Source: SIAJ01 sp963773845 (GTDB lineage: Bacteria > Planctomycetota > Planctomycetia > Gemmatales > Gemmataceae). From it: a stretch of 64,000 nt of DNA. How positions within the stretch are numbered: the stretch's first letter is position 1; the number at the start of each line of letters is the position of its first letter. The notes beneath the pieces are model-generated. The model did no database searches and had not been told where the DNA came from. It was given only the letters and a program-made list of their open reading frames with translations. The position numbers and the translations under genes are program-made. Below are positions 41,007 to 49,160 of the stretch, piece after piece. The DNA is taken from assembly GCA_963773845.1 (NCBI GenBank), contig CAVZCU010000009.1:620001-684000 (forward strand). The letters are read 5' to 3'.

Positions 41007-41159
41007 TCACCTCCCGCCTTGCTCCCTCAACACCTTCGCCCTTCTCTTCTTCTCCTTGCCCTGATCGACCACCTGCTGGCAAAACCGGTATTCCTCGTCC
41101 GTGAACTCCGGCGTGTACGGCGACCCTTCGCACACTTCGATGGAATCGCCCGCCGTCAT
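41007..41159 (-). CDS. 50-residue small protein, paralogue of 39563-39976
   Basis: Frame MTAGDSIEVCEGSPYTPEFTDEEYRFCQQVVDQGKEKKRRAKVLREQGGR from ATG at 41159 to TGA at 41007. SPYTPEFTDEEY..CQQVVDQGKEKKRR is clearly similar to the motif in the gene at 39563, and the DNA of the two motif regions differs at only about a dozen of 80 positions. This strong codon-level similarity supports coding. No known function; too small for structural prediction. Confidence 0.6.
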   Translation of the reverse strand: MTAGDSIEVCEGSPYTPEFTDEEYRFCQQVVDQGKEKKRRAKVLREQGGR

Positions 41160-41312
41160 TCAAATCACTTTCGTATTGTCCCGGGAAGCGCGGTTTTCCA
41201 TGTCAAATGGTTTTCAGAAGGGGTGGGCAGCACCATCCCAAACGAATCTTCGAGACACCATGCCTTCGACCCGGATCCGAAGGGCTCGCCGCTATCGCGC
41301 TGGCTCCGCCTC

Positions 41313-41321
41313 TGATATACT
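41313..41321 (+). promoter_or_regulatory. extended -10 promoter of the FHA gene
   Basis: TGATATACT, matching the extended -10 TGnTATAAT at all but one position, 43 bases before the ATG at 41365. No clear -35 is present, which is usual for extended -10 promoters. Confidence 0.45.
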
Positions 41322-41364
41322 GCCTTACATCCCATGGCCCTTCTCGTCTTCGCAGGTTTGGCCC

Positions 41365-41871
41365 ATGCCGGCGCAACTTCTGGCTTTGACCGACGGCCCG
41401 AGCATCTTGCTCGACAAACCGATCCTCCTGCTCGGTCGCCATGGCGAGTGCGACATTCAATTGAATTCCCGTAAGGTTTCACGCCGGCATTGTTGCATCG
41501 CCCACGTCAATGATTACCTCGTTGTGCGCGACCTGGGAAGCACGAACGGAGTCCGCATCAACGGTCAGCGCGTGATTGAAGGAAAATTGAACTCGGGCGA
41601 CGAATTGACGGTGGGGAATTTTCGTTATCAGGTCTACTTGGACACGGCCGGCAGCAGTGGCGAACCGCATGATCTGCCTTCGGCCGCCAAAACTCGTCAT
41701 GCCGCCGATCATTTGGAAGAAGCCGACGAACCAGTCCCGCTCGACGATGCAACGGCGAAAGCAGGTTCAATCCTTATTGCGAAGCCGGCGCCCAAAGCCC
41801 CCGGCACGGATAAAGAAGGGTCGTTTGTCCTGCCCGAAAGGCTCCGCAACCCTCCGCCTCCTCCGAAATGA
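41365..41871 (+). CDS. FHA-domain protein
   Basis: 168 residues from ATG at 41365. The FHA domain covers about residues 15-90: ILLLGRHGECDIQLNSRKVSRRHCCIAHVNDYLVVRDLGSTNGVRINGQRV, with the essential Arg, Ser, His and Asn-Gly residues. FHA domains bind phosphothreonine and link Ser/Thr kinases to targets. The C-terminal half is disordered and Ala/Pro-rich, ending with PPPPPK. The stop overlaps the start of the exported protein gene (ATGA), so they are translationally coupled. Confidence 0.92.
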   Translation: MPAQLLALTDGPSILLDKPILLLGRHGECDIQLNSRKVSRRHCCIAHVNDYLVVRDLGSTNGVRINGQRVIEGKLNSGDELTVGNFRYQVYLDTAGSSGEPHDLPSAAKTRHAADHLEEADEPVPLDDATAKAGSILIAKPAPKAPGTDKEGSFVLPERLRNPPPPPK

Positions 41872-42503
41872 GTCGCTTCTGCAATCTGGTGGTGCTGCTG
41901 GCTGCCGCGCCACTCTTCGCCGCCGACCGGCCGCAACTTTCCGTCAGGTCCACTTCGGTCGATCCACCGAAGGATTTGTCGCCCGCCATCCGCAAGCTTC
42001 TGCCATCGAAAGCCATTGGGGTCTCCGATCCGGCGGGAGTGATGTGCGCAATCTGGATGCGAACGGAAGTGCCGATCGTGTCTGTCAAAGGCAAGCCGAC
42101 CTATCGAGCAATCGTGCCCGGCACCCTGGTGGGAGCCATCCGGCTGGAACGCCCCTGGCTCGATTTTCGCGGCAACGAGGCGCCGGCTGGGATCTACACT
42201 CTGCGTTTGGCGCTTCAGCCAAAATCGAAGGATCACGAGGGGACCGCTCCCTATCGCGATTTTTGCATTTTGATTCCAGCGGATGATGATCCGAAGCCAG
42301 ACGTGCTGCCGCTCAAAGAAATGGTCAAGCGCAGTGGCAAGGCTCTTGGCGGCCTGCATCCAATTGTCATGCTGCTGGTCCCAAATCCCGAACCGCCGGC
42401 CGAGCCGACGATCATGGCAAACGGCAAGCGGCTCGCGCTTGGCTTGCGGGCGAGTGCAAAACTCGGATTCGCGTTCACATTAATTGGTTCGTGGACGGAC
42501 TGA
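41868..42503 (+). CDS. exported hypothetical protein
   Basis: 211 residues. A signal peptide is visible (MSRFCNLVVLLAAAPLFAA). The central part LVGAIRLERPWLDFRGNEAPAGIYTLRLALQPKSKDHEGTAPYRDFCILIPADDD is typical of a planctomycete family with GTAPYxDFCLLSPAADD, probably a beta-sandwich as in DUF2911. LPLKEMVKRSGKALGGLHPIVMLLVPN and the C-terminal beta strands follow. It is coupled to the FHA gene through ATGA. Exported, function unknown. Confidence 0.75.
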   Translation: MSRFCNLVVLLAAAPLFAADRPQLSVRSTSVDPPKDLSPAIRKLLPSKAIGVSDPAGVMCAIWMRTEVPIVSVKGKPTYRAIVPGTLVGAIRLERPWLDFRGNEAPAGIYTLRLALQPKSKDHEGTAPYRDFCILIPADDDPKPDVLPLKEMVKRSGKALGGLHPIVMLLVPNPEPPAEPTIMANGKRLALGLRASAKLGFAFTLIGSWTD

Positions 42504-42529
42504 TCGCCGTTCCTCTCAATCGTCAATCT

Positions 42530-43333
42530 TCATTTCCAATCGTGAATGCCAATCACCCGGCGATAGTAATGGTGCTGGCGATCCGCTTCGGGACACGGGG
42601 CGAGCTTCCATTGCCACTCTTCGCCACGCGTCGGCCACGGGATGCCGAAGAACAGATCGCGGCGTTCGACGATTTCGCCCCGCATCGTGATCTTCAAGCG
42701 CTCAATATCGGTCACCAGCGCCACCTTGCCACGCTGACGATTGAGATAGCCGATATGCCCGCGAATGAGTTCGCGCGCGAAGTCTTCCACTTTGGGTGGT
42801 GGATGAGCGCCTTGCTGATTCAGATAGGTCATCGGCATGCACGGCAGTTGCGAGAGCAGATTCACCGACGCCGTGAAATCAACCTCGGGGTCATCGAGGA
42901 AAAGCGTCGGCTCACTCTTGGGCAACGGCAGGTCGGCATCCCAGGCGACGCGGTAGGCGGCGTCGAGCGCCTCGGTGATGTCGGCGACGACGCGGTTCAC
43001 GTTTCGCAGATGGCTCGTCGCCGATCGACTCGCAGCCGGATGAATGAGATCGACGAGGACAACCTCGCGGAACATGCTTGCCAGTTCGTCGAGCGGCAGA
43101 TCGTGGATGAGCCCGCCGCCCAAAATGATCGCCTTGCGTCGCTGCTCGGCCCGCTCGGCGCCGCGGAGAACAACGGAGCGCGTTCGTTCAATGTGCTCGG
43201 CCCACTGCGCCTGGCAGCGCTGGTACCGCCCCTGAATGCCCGCCACCTCGGCGGGAAAACCCATCGCCTTGACGGCTCGCGGATACGGCGTCAGAAGATG
43301 GCGCAGGCTTTCGAACAATGCATTGAGGTTCAC
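42530..43333 (-). CDS. hypothetical protein with a Rossmann/SAM-like core
   Basis: 267 residues. The first 70 residues are helical (MNLNALFESLRHLLTPYPRAVKAM..., with WAEHIERTRSVVLRGAERAEQRRKAIILGGG). AIILGGGLIHDLPLDELASMFREVVLVDLIHPA (about 68-100) is a glycine-rich loop and strand typical of a Rossmann methyltransferase-like fold. DLPLPKSEPTLFLDDPEVDFTASVNLLSQLPCMP follows. Several similar proteins of unknown role occur in Planctomycetes. I see no catalytic motif. Its start lies 10 bases from a terminator of the upstream gene. Confidence 0.68.
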   Translation of the reverse strand: MNLNALFESLRHLLTPYPRAVKAMGFPAEVAGIQGRYQRCQAQWAEHIERTRSVVLRGAERAEQRRKAIILGGGLIHDLPLDELASMFREVVLVDLIHPAASRSATSHLRNVNRVVADITEALDAAYRVAWDADLPLPKSEPTLFLDDPEVDFTASVNLLSQLPCMPMTYLNQQGAHPPPKVEDFARELIRGHIGYLNRQRGKVALVTDIERLKITMRGEIVERRDLFFGIPWPTRGEEWQWKLAPCPEADRQHHYYRRVIGIHDWK

Positions 43334-43343
43334 GAAAGGAACG

Positions 43344-43390
43344 AAAAGAAAAAGGCAGAGACCGATCCGTAGTGCGGATCAATCTCTGCC
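43344..43390 (-). terminator. rho-independent terminator of the lipoprotein gene
   Basis: On the minus strand GGCAGAGA pairs with TCTCTGCC and an inner GATCCG/CGGATC adds to the stem, followed by TTTTTCTTTT. It lies 40-90 bases after the stop at 43432. Confidence 0.75.
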
Positions 43391-43404
43391 AATTGATTTA
43401 CGAA

Positions 43405-43431
43405 TTCGTGTTTTTCGCGTCTTTCGTGGTT
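43405..43431 (-). repeat. dispersed CACGAAA intergenic repeat, copy 1
   Basis: 27 bases whose complement begins AACCACGAAAGACGCG, matching 53764-53790 at 26 of 27 positions in opposite orientation. Related repeats are common in planctomycete intergenic DNA. Confidence 0.7.
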
Positions 43432-44187
43432 CTACCGATCCTTCTTCACCGACTCCGCCGCTTTCTTCATCGCTTCGAATTGGTCGCGGCCGCGGGCTTC
43501 GTAGACTTTGGAGCCGACGGTGCAGGTGAAGTACCATTGGCCGTTCGAGAGTTGCTCGGTTCGTTGGCCGGTGGCTCCGAGTGTCTGGAGATGCGCCTGG
43601 GCGTCTTCAAGATTCTGTAGCTTTGCCGGGTCACGCGGCGCTTCATGGCTGACCAGTCGAATCGGCGTCATCGGCTCCTGGGGAGTGAACGAGGCGCCGC
43701 TGGTAACCGCTGCCAGCGGGTCGCGCGGTCGGGCAACGACATCGTCGCCGCTCGATCGGGCGTATGACGGTACGCTCGGCAACCGCATGCTCGTATCCGA
43801 GGGACTCGGCAGCCGCGCACCGCTTGCGCCGGTTGGCCTTCGCGTGAAAGCGGAATCATCCCTGGAACCGAATGGCGTTCGCACGCCGGAGAACAGATTC
43901 GGACTGGTCAGACTCGGCAACGACATAAAGCCCGAGCTATTCTCGACCGGAGTCGGGACGTCTGGCGGGGTCATGCCAATGCGGGAACCGGCATCATAGG
44001 CTGGCGAATCAAGGCCGAGCCCGCCCCGCTCGGGCGGCGGAGTCGGGACGATCGGCCGATTGAAGCTGCCCAGGACCGGGTCGCCACCCGTGCTGCCGTG
44101 CGGAAACGCGCAGCCGACCGTGCCGAGAAGGATCGTCCCGGCGGCGAGAACTGTTTGCCGCCCGAGCTGGTGGAGTCGCTTCGCCAT
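43432..44187 (-). CDS. exported lipoprotein, function unknown
   Basis: 251 residues from ATG at 44187. A lipobox is visible in MAKRLHQLGRQTVLAAGTILLGTVGCAFPH (Cys26). A long low-complexity region rich in Pro, Ser and Gly follows (PIVPTPPPERGGLGLDSPAYDAGS..., SPNLFSGVRTPFGSRDDS, TPQEPMTPIRLVSHEAP). The C-terminal 70 residues (NLEDAQAHLQTLGATGQRTEQLSNGQWYFTCTVGSKVYEARGRDQFEAMKKAAESVKK) form a small folded domain with paired strands and a helix. A longer upstream frame exists but would cover the divergent dehydrogenase gene. The terminator follows. Confidence 0.72.
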   Translation of the reverse strand: MAKRLHQLGRQTVLAAGTILLGTVGCAFPHGSTGGDPVLGSFNRPIVPTPPPERGGLGLDSPAYDAGSRIGMTPPDVPTPVENSSGFMSLPSLTSPNLFSGVRTPFGSRDDSAFTRRPTGASGARLPSPSDTSMRLPSVPSYARSSGDDVVARPRDPLAAVTSGASFTPQEPMTPIRLVSHEAPRDPAKLQNLEDAQAHLQTLGATGQRTEQLSNGQWYFTCTVGSKVYEARGRDQFEAMKKAAESVKKDR

Positions 44188-44367
44188 CTTGACCCGCTCC
44201 CTGCGTCGCCTAGATTTTTCCGTGCTCCCAGCGCTGACGCGGCCGGGCTCGCACCGTGGTATCGGCCGCATAGACCGGACGTTTGACGCTTTTGCCAGAA
44301 TCCGCAACATCCGCTCTCTGGTCCTTGCCCGCACAACCGAATTCTCTTTCCGAAAGCACCCAAATTC

Positions 44368-45423
44368 ATGGCGAATCATCGTATCGCAGTCATCGGCGGG
44401 GACGGCATCGGCCCCGAGGTCATCGAACAAGCCATCCGTGTGGTCGATGCGGCGGGCAAGAAGCATGGCGCGAAGTTCGACTGGAATCGCCTGCCGTGGG
44501 GCTCTGACTTGTACAAGAAGACCGGGCAAATTCTGCCGGCCGATGGCTGGGAGACGCTCCGCAAGCATGATGCGGTCTTCTTCGGCGCCGTCGGCGATCC
44601 GGAAATCCCGGACACCATCCCCGTCCATCAACTCTTGTTGCCGATGCGGCGGAAATTCGATCAGTACGTGAATCTGCGGCCCGCGTACCTGTTCGACGGC
44701 GTGCCGAGTCCGTTGCGCGACAAGGCCCCCGGCTCGATCGACATGCTTGTGTACCGCGAGAACACGGAGGGGGAATATGCGCCGATCGGCGGCAAAGTGT
44801 ACGAAGGCATGCCGGCCGAAATTGCGATTCAGACGGCGGTCTTCACCCGCCGCGGCTGCGAGCGCATCCTGCGCGCCGGCTTCGAAGCTGCCCGCAAGCG
44901 GCGCAAGAAGCTCACGAGCATCACCAAGTCCAACGCGCTCGTTCACAGCATGTCGCTCTGGGACGATGTCGCCAAAGCGGTGGCGAAGGAGTACCCGGAT
45001 GTGCAGATGCACTCGCTGCTCGTCGATGCGGCGGCAATGGATTTCGTCCGCAAGCCGGAATCGTTTGATGTGGTCGTGGCGAGCAATTTATTCGGCGATA
45101 TTCTTACCGACCTTAGCGCCATCGTCGCCGGCAGCGTCGGACTGGCATCGAGCGCGAACATCAATCCGGAGCGAACCTACCCGAGTATGTTCGAACCGGT
45201 CCATGGCAGTGCCCCCGACATAGCTGGGAAGGGCATTGCCAACCCACTGGCCGCAGTGCTATCGGCGGCCCTCATGCTCGATCACTTGAACGAACCGAAT
45301 ACGGCCGCTGCGGTCCGTAGTGCGGTCAAAGCGGTGTTGAAGGAGAAACGGGCGCTGTCGCCGGACCTGGGCGGCAAGGCGAAGACGGCCGAGGTTGGGG
45401 ATGCGGTGGTGGCGGCGATTTGA
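44368..45423 (+). CDS. tartrate dehydrogenase / 3-isopropylmalate dehydrogenase family protein
   Basis: 351 residues. The Rossmann-like decarboxylating dehydrogenase fold begins RIAVIGGDGIGPEVIEQAIRVVDAAGKK. WGSDLYKKTGQILPADGWETL, AVGDPEIPDTIPVHQLLLPMRRKFDQYVNLRPAYLFDGV and LVYRENTEGEYAPIGG are the TIGR02089 (tartrate/malate dehydrogenase) hallmark. Metal ligands are in DAAAMDFV and SNLFGDILTDLSA. It oxidises a beta-substituted malate (tartrate, D-malate or isopropylmalate) with NAD and Mn2+. LeuB normally has a slightly different core, so this is probably not the leucine enzyme. It is divergent from the lipoprotein. Confidence 0.9.
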   Translation: MANHRIAVIGGDGIGPEVIEQAIRVVDAAGKKHGAKFDWNRLPWGSDLYKKTGQILPADGWETLRKHDAVFFGAVGDPEIPDTIPVHQLLLPMRRKFDQYVNLRPAYLFDGVPSPLRDKAPGSIDMLVYRENTEGEYAPIGGKVYEGMPAEIAIQTAVFTRRGCERILRAGFEAARKRRKKLTSITKSNALVHSMSLWDDVAKAVAKEYPDVQMHSLLVDAAAMDFVRKPESFDVVVASNLFGDILTDLSAIVAGSVGLASSANINPERTYPSMFEPVHGSAPDIAGKGIANPLAAVLSAALMLDHLNEPNTAAAVRSAVKAVLKEKRALSPDLGGKAKTAEVGDAVVAAI

Positions 45424-45436
45424 GTTCCAGCGCTCG

Positions 45437-45505
45437 TTCGTTGCACACACACCCACACCCCGTTGCAACGAATTGTCTGATTCTTGCAACGAACCATGCA
45501 ACGAA
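45437..45505. repeat. four copies of TGCAACGAA
   Basis: TGCAACGAA lies at 45464-45472, 45485-45493 and 45497-45505, with one inverted copy at 45437-45445. The second and third are 12 bases apart. The block lies between the dehydrogenase stop and the DUF488 start and could be operator sites for a regulator. Confidence 0.65.
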
Positions 45506-45546
45506 ATGTCGCCCGCTTGCGACTACACGGTCGCTTGTACGTACCA

Positions 45547-45987
45547 ATGATCAAACTTTTCACCATCGGCTTCACGAAAAAATCCGCCGAGGCGTTCTTC
45601 ACCAAGCTGCAACAGGCCGGAGTGAAGCGCCTCGTTGACGTTCGTCTGCACAACAACTCCCAGCTCGCCGGGTTCTCGAAGCGCGATGATCTCGCCTACT
45701 TTTTGCGATCCATCGCCGGCATCGAATATGTTCACCGGTTGGATCTGGCGCCCACTTCGGAATTGCTTGATCGCTACAAGAAGGCCGATCACGATTGGGC
45801 GGCGTATGAGCGCGACTTCCGAGCACTGATCCAGGGCCGGCACATCGAGTCGACCGTGCCCCGCGAACTGCTGGCGCACGGGTGTCTCTTATGCAGCGAA
45901 GACAAGCCCGATCATTGCCACCGCCGGGTAGTTGCCGAATACCTTCGCGATCACTGGCAGAGCGTCGAGATTACCCACCTCTTGTGA
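45547..45987 (+). CDS. DUF488 family protein
   Basis: 146 residues from ATG at 45547. MIKLFTIGFTKKSAEAFFTKLQQAGVKRLVDVRLHNNSQLAGFSKRDDLAYFLRSIAGIEYVHRLDLAPTSELLD is the complete DUF488 first half. The second half has the conserved CLLCSEDKPDHCHRRVVAEYL, with Cys and His residues that may bind zinc or a ligand. Function unknown; DUF488 proteins are sometimes near DNA-repair or radical-SAM genes. Repeats upstream (45437-45505) may regulate it. Confidence 0.9.
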   Translation: MIKLFTIGFTKKSAEAFFTKLQQAGVKRLVDVRLHNNSQLAGFSKRDDLAYFLRSIAGIEYVHRLDLAPTSELLDRYKKADHDWAAYERDFRALIQGRHIESTVPRELLAHGCLLCSEDKPDHCHRRVVAEYLRDHWQSVEITHLL

Positions 45988-46154
45988 TTTGCGCAGCTGA
46001 CGAGATTGCTCAAAACTCCACAGCGATTCGAAATAGCCTCAAATTCCATCCAGGTCGACAAGTTACAAGGAAAATGACACTTCTCATGCAATATTCACCC
46101 TCGACGGGAAGAATGAATAGTAGAGGTTAGCTGCTATTGTTCGAGGTTACTCCC

Positions 46155-46304
46155 GTGTCTGTCTCATTCCCTATTTTGATCGCCGCCTCCGTTGCCGCCG
46201 CGGGATGCGTTGCATTCACCGCACTGAGCCTGCTGCACCGTATCCGCATCCGTCGGCACTTGCACCGGCTTCAGACGTTGCCGCTGGAGCGTGGGCGCGA
46301 ATAG
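46155..46304 (+). CDS. 49-residue single-helix membrane protein
   Basis: GTG at 46155 with GAGG 8 bases upstream. MSVSFPILIAASVAAAGCVAFTALSLLHRIRIRRHLHRLQTLPLERGRE: one membrane helix at 5-27 and a basic cytoplasmic tail. It ends 6 bases before the end of the sigma-factor fusion gene and converges on it. It is too short for ordinary gene callers to include. No homologue is recognised. Confidence 0.45.
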   Translation: MSVSFPILIAASVAAAGCVAFTALSLLHRIRIRRHLHRLQTLPLERGRE

Positions 46305-46309
46305 TCCGA

Positions 46310-48424
46310 CTAGTTGCCGCTGCGCTTCGCGAGGGCCGCTGCGTGGGCTTTGGCCTCATTCGTAGTCGATAGCGCGCGAAGGACTCCTGGCCATGCGGCC
46401 CGCCGATCGGGTTGCACCTTCAGCCCTTCCAGGATGAGCTTCTTCTCCGTGGCAGTCGGGAAGCGGGCCATCGTCGCGAGGCAGAGAGCGTCGAGAATCT
46501 GATCGTCGGATTTCTTGTTCTCGATCATTTCCATCAACAGACGTTCGAGCCGATCGTGAGGCGATTTGATCCACGCTTCCAGGGACGCTCTTTCCCGCTC
46601 GCGCTGCCGTTCGGCGATTATTCGCTGTTTCCACAACTCGACCCAGCGCGATTGCACTCCCGGGTCGGCAAGCAGCGATTCAACAAATTTCTCACGTGCC
46701 GTTGCCGACTGGGCGCTCCCGATGAGCATCTTCAACAGCTTTTCGCGTTTCTTGGGATCCTTGTCGGCGACGAAGTAATTTTCTTCCACTTTGGTGGGCG
46801 GAACGCCGCGAACATCGAGACTGGCTCGACGGAGAAACTCGGCGTCGGAGGGTTCGAGAGTTCGACTCAATTGGACCCAGGATTTTGCCAATCGCTGATC
46901 AATCGTCTCGGCCGCATGATTGGGGTGTGCCCATTTCAGAACCGCGGCCCTCTTGGCCTTCTCGGCCGAATCGAGCTGCGCTTGCGCCACTTTGAGTTCG
47001 GCGTTTTTCTGCACCAGGCGCGCATTGGCCAGGTCGACGATTTTCTGACCCTCTTTGTCGTGTTTCAACTTTTGAGCAATCGCCGCGGCGTGTTGAACGT
47101 CGGCCCGTGCTGCTTCCAGCATTGCTTTTGCCTGCTCGACGCGTGCTTTCGCCTGGTCAACCTCTTTTTGTTCGTGGGACGGCCGCAAGTAGCTGCTGAC
47201 AAAGTCGGCAGACGTATTGGGGTCGTTTGAAGCATTGGACCATTTGCCAGTAATCAACAAGTCGGGATAGCCGTCCCGATCGAAATCCGCCATCGCCAAA
47301 CCATCGTGGCAGCTTGCGCATGACTTCCGTACCGGTTGCTTCGCATGCTCCGGCAGCATCCATTCGGTGACCTTCTGCCGTTTGTTCGCGTCGGTATCCG
47401 TCAGGAAATAGTGGAATTCCAGCGTGCTCGGAAGAGTGCCACGAAGATCGAGGCTCCGCCGCCGCAGGAATTGCGCATCGTCTGATTCGGCTGTTGACGA
47501 TTTGCGCGGCGGATTATTCTTAGGCGCTCGCACCGGCTTGTCTTCGGGATTGGCACGCAGCGTCGGGCCCGTGGCGAGACCGAGGCCAGCCAAGAGTACG
47601 AGCGAGGTGGCAGTGCCCACGGCGATGGCCTTGAGCTTCTTGAGAACGAACATTCGCATCATCCCTTCAGAGAGTTTGAGTACGGGCGCTGGCAGCCCGA
47701 CCACTCCGCCGGTCGCGGCGGCTTGAGCCGCTTGAACCGCGGTGTGAACAAGATTCGGTGGAACCGCCGACGTCGCCGAATGCCAGCCCAGTGCCGATGC
47801 CACCGCGCCGGCCGACAACACCACGCCCCGATCTGTTAAGCGTTTGGCCAGCAACCGCCGGGCAGAAGCCAGGCGATTGGCCAGCGTCGCGGCGGGCAGC
47901 TTCAATTCGCGAGCAACGTCGCGCTGCGGCCGGCCACCGAGATCGCACAACACGATCGGTATGCGGTACTTGTCCGGCAGCCGGGCCAACTCGGCGTCGA
48001 GGACAGGCTGCAGGTCGGCCCACGCCTCGTCCGGGGAAAACGCCGGTTGCGGCATGGCATCCACCTGCTTCTCCTTCGCCTTGCGGCGGGCGGCAGACCC
48101 GCGGGCCTTGAGGGCAGTTCGATAAGCGACCCCATAAAGCCACGGACCGACCAGGTGCCGCGGGCGAACGACCGCCGCCCGGCGCGCCAGCACAAGAAAC
48201 GTGGCTTGAAACGCGTCTTCCGCGAGATGCACATCGCCGATCACCCGGCGGCAGACGCCGAGCACCATCGGCCCATGTCGTCGAACCAATGCTGCAAATG
48301 CATCCCCGTCTCGCTCGGCGACGAAAGCACCGAGAAGTTGGCCATCAGTGGATTCCGCTTCGCGAGCGCGAGCGATCCGCCGCAAATGAGGCAGGAGACG
48401 CTGAGCCGTCGATTCGGTCGGCAT
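46310..48424 (-). CDS. membrane-anchored ECF sigma factor with DUF1549-like extracytoplasmic repeats
   Basis: 704 residues; GGAG lies 6 bases before the ATG. Region sigma-2 is at about 28-95 (DGQLLGAFVAERDGDAFAALVRRHGPMVLGVCRRVIGD...AEDAFQATFLVLARRA) and sigma-4 at about 135-195 (LPDKYRIPIVLCDLGGRPQRDVARELKLPAATLANRLASARRLL). A membrane helix is at 266-286 (LKAIAVGTATSLVLLAGLGLATG). Outside: two LRRxSLDxRG units (319-330 and 530-541, DUF1549-like), a CASCH haem-type motif (369-373), an FDRDGYPDL FG-GAP-like turn (381-389) and a charged coiled coil (417-495). Planctomycete ECF factors with C-terminal extensions are known; this domain set is unusual. Confidence 0.88.
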   Translation of the reverse strand: MPTESTAQRLLPHLRRIARAREAESTDGQLLGAFVAERDGDAFAALVRRHGPMVLGVCRRVIGDVHLAEDAFQATFLVLARRAAVVRPRHLVGPWLYGVAYRTALKARGSAARRKAKEKQVDAMPQPAFSPDEAWADLQPVLDAELARLPDKYRIPIVLCDLGGRPQRDVARELKLPAATLANRLASARRLLAKRLTDRGVVLSAGAVASALGWHSATSAVPPNLVHTAVQAAQAAATGGVVGLPAPVLKLSEGMMRMFVLKKLKAIAVGTATSLVLLAGLGLATGPTLRANPEDKPVRAPKNNPPRKSSTAESDDAQFLRRRSLDLRGTLPSTLEFHYFLTDTDANKRQKVTEWMLPEHAKQPVRKSCASCHDGLAMADFDRDGYPDLLITGKWSNASNDPNTSADFVSSYLRPSHEQKEVDQAKARVEQAKAMLEAARADVQHAAAIAQKLKHDKEGQKIVDLANARLVQKNAELKVAQAQLDSAEKAKRAAVLKWAHPNHAAETIDQRLAKSWVQLSRTLEPSDAEFLRRASLDVRGVPPTKVEENYFVADKDPKKREKLLKMLIGSAQSATAREKFVESLLADPGVQSRWVELWKQRIIAERQRERERASLEAWIKSPHDRLERLLMEMIENKKSDDQILDALCLATMARFPTATEKKLILEGLKVQPDRRAAWPGVLRALSTTNEAKAHAAALAKRSGN

Positions 48425-48588
48425 AGAGGGCTCCGGCGGGAGGGGACGACTCTCCCATTAGTTATTGCCCTGAATTGACCGAGCGCTCAAGAGAATTGGC
48501 AAATTGCCAACAACCAACTTGCGGATTGATCTTGACCTGCTTGCACACCGCGGTATTAGACCTGATCGCAAATTGGGGGAATGCCGTC

Positions 48589-48825
48589 ATGTTCAAAGCC
48601 ACTCGATTGTGGAGCGCCACCTTGGCGCCGATGTTCTTCATTGGATGTTGCTCCCCGACGCCTTCGCGAGAGCAAGCGGCGAAGCTGGACGATGGCCGAT
48701 CGACGCCTGTCAGCGGGCTTGTTAATGAAGGTGCAACAACCGGACAACCTGGCGGTCAGAAGCGCTCGTCTGGTAGCGGGCCATACATGGCCGTCGATAG
48801 ACTCGACGGAAAAATTGGCCCGTAA
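48589..48825 (+). CDS. small putative lipoprotein
   Basis: 78 residues. The start MFKATRLWSATLAPMFFIGCC has a lipobox FIGC (Cys20) and is followed by a hydrophilic, Ser/Gly-rich tail (SPTPSREQAAKLDDGRSTPVSGLVNEGATTGQPGGQKRSSGSGPYMAVDRLDGKIGP). It points away from the sigma-factor gene. No homologue is recognised; the short frame and disordered tail limit confidence. Confidence 0.4.
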   Translation: MFKATRLWSATLAPMFFIGCCSPTPSREQAAKLDDGRSTPVSGLVNEGATTGQPGGQKRSSGSGPYMAVDRLDGKIGP

Positions 48826-49160
48826 CATTTTGAGAACTTGTGGCGAAGGAGTACCTGGAGCCGAGAACGTGAGTTCTGAAGTTGCGCGCCCAAAAGGATC
48901 GCCAAAACCAGCCGAGCCCGAAGCGCAACGCGAACCCCTGCGCCGCGGGGCGGCCCGGTCTTCCCGGGCGATTACAGCGCCTGGGGAGGGCGAGGCGGGT
49001 CAGGTCTTGCCAGCCGATTTGGCCCGAAAAAATTGCCCTTCTGGCGGTTCGGCGTCGCCCTCGCTTTGCGCTTCGGGCTCCTCCGCACCGCATCAGCGCA
49101 ACTTCAAAACTGACGCTAAAGGCTCCGATCCCGGGGACTAATCCACCAGCGGGCTCAAAA
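48826..49160. other. 335-base gap without a supported gene
   Basis: All frames here are Arg/Pro-rich or broken and show no protein-like pattern. No repeat or hairpin of note was seen. The DNA is somewhat GC-rich. Confidence 0.45.

Noticed and set aside
48581..49141. A 186-codon plus-strand frame after the sigma-factor gene.
   Set aside because: It overlaps the small lipoprotein in another frame and is rich in Arg, Pro and Ser without domain features.
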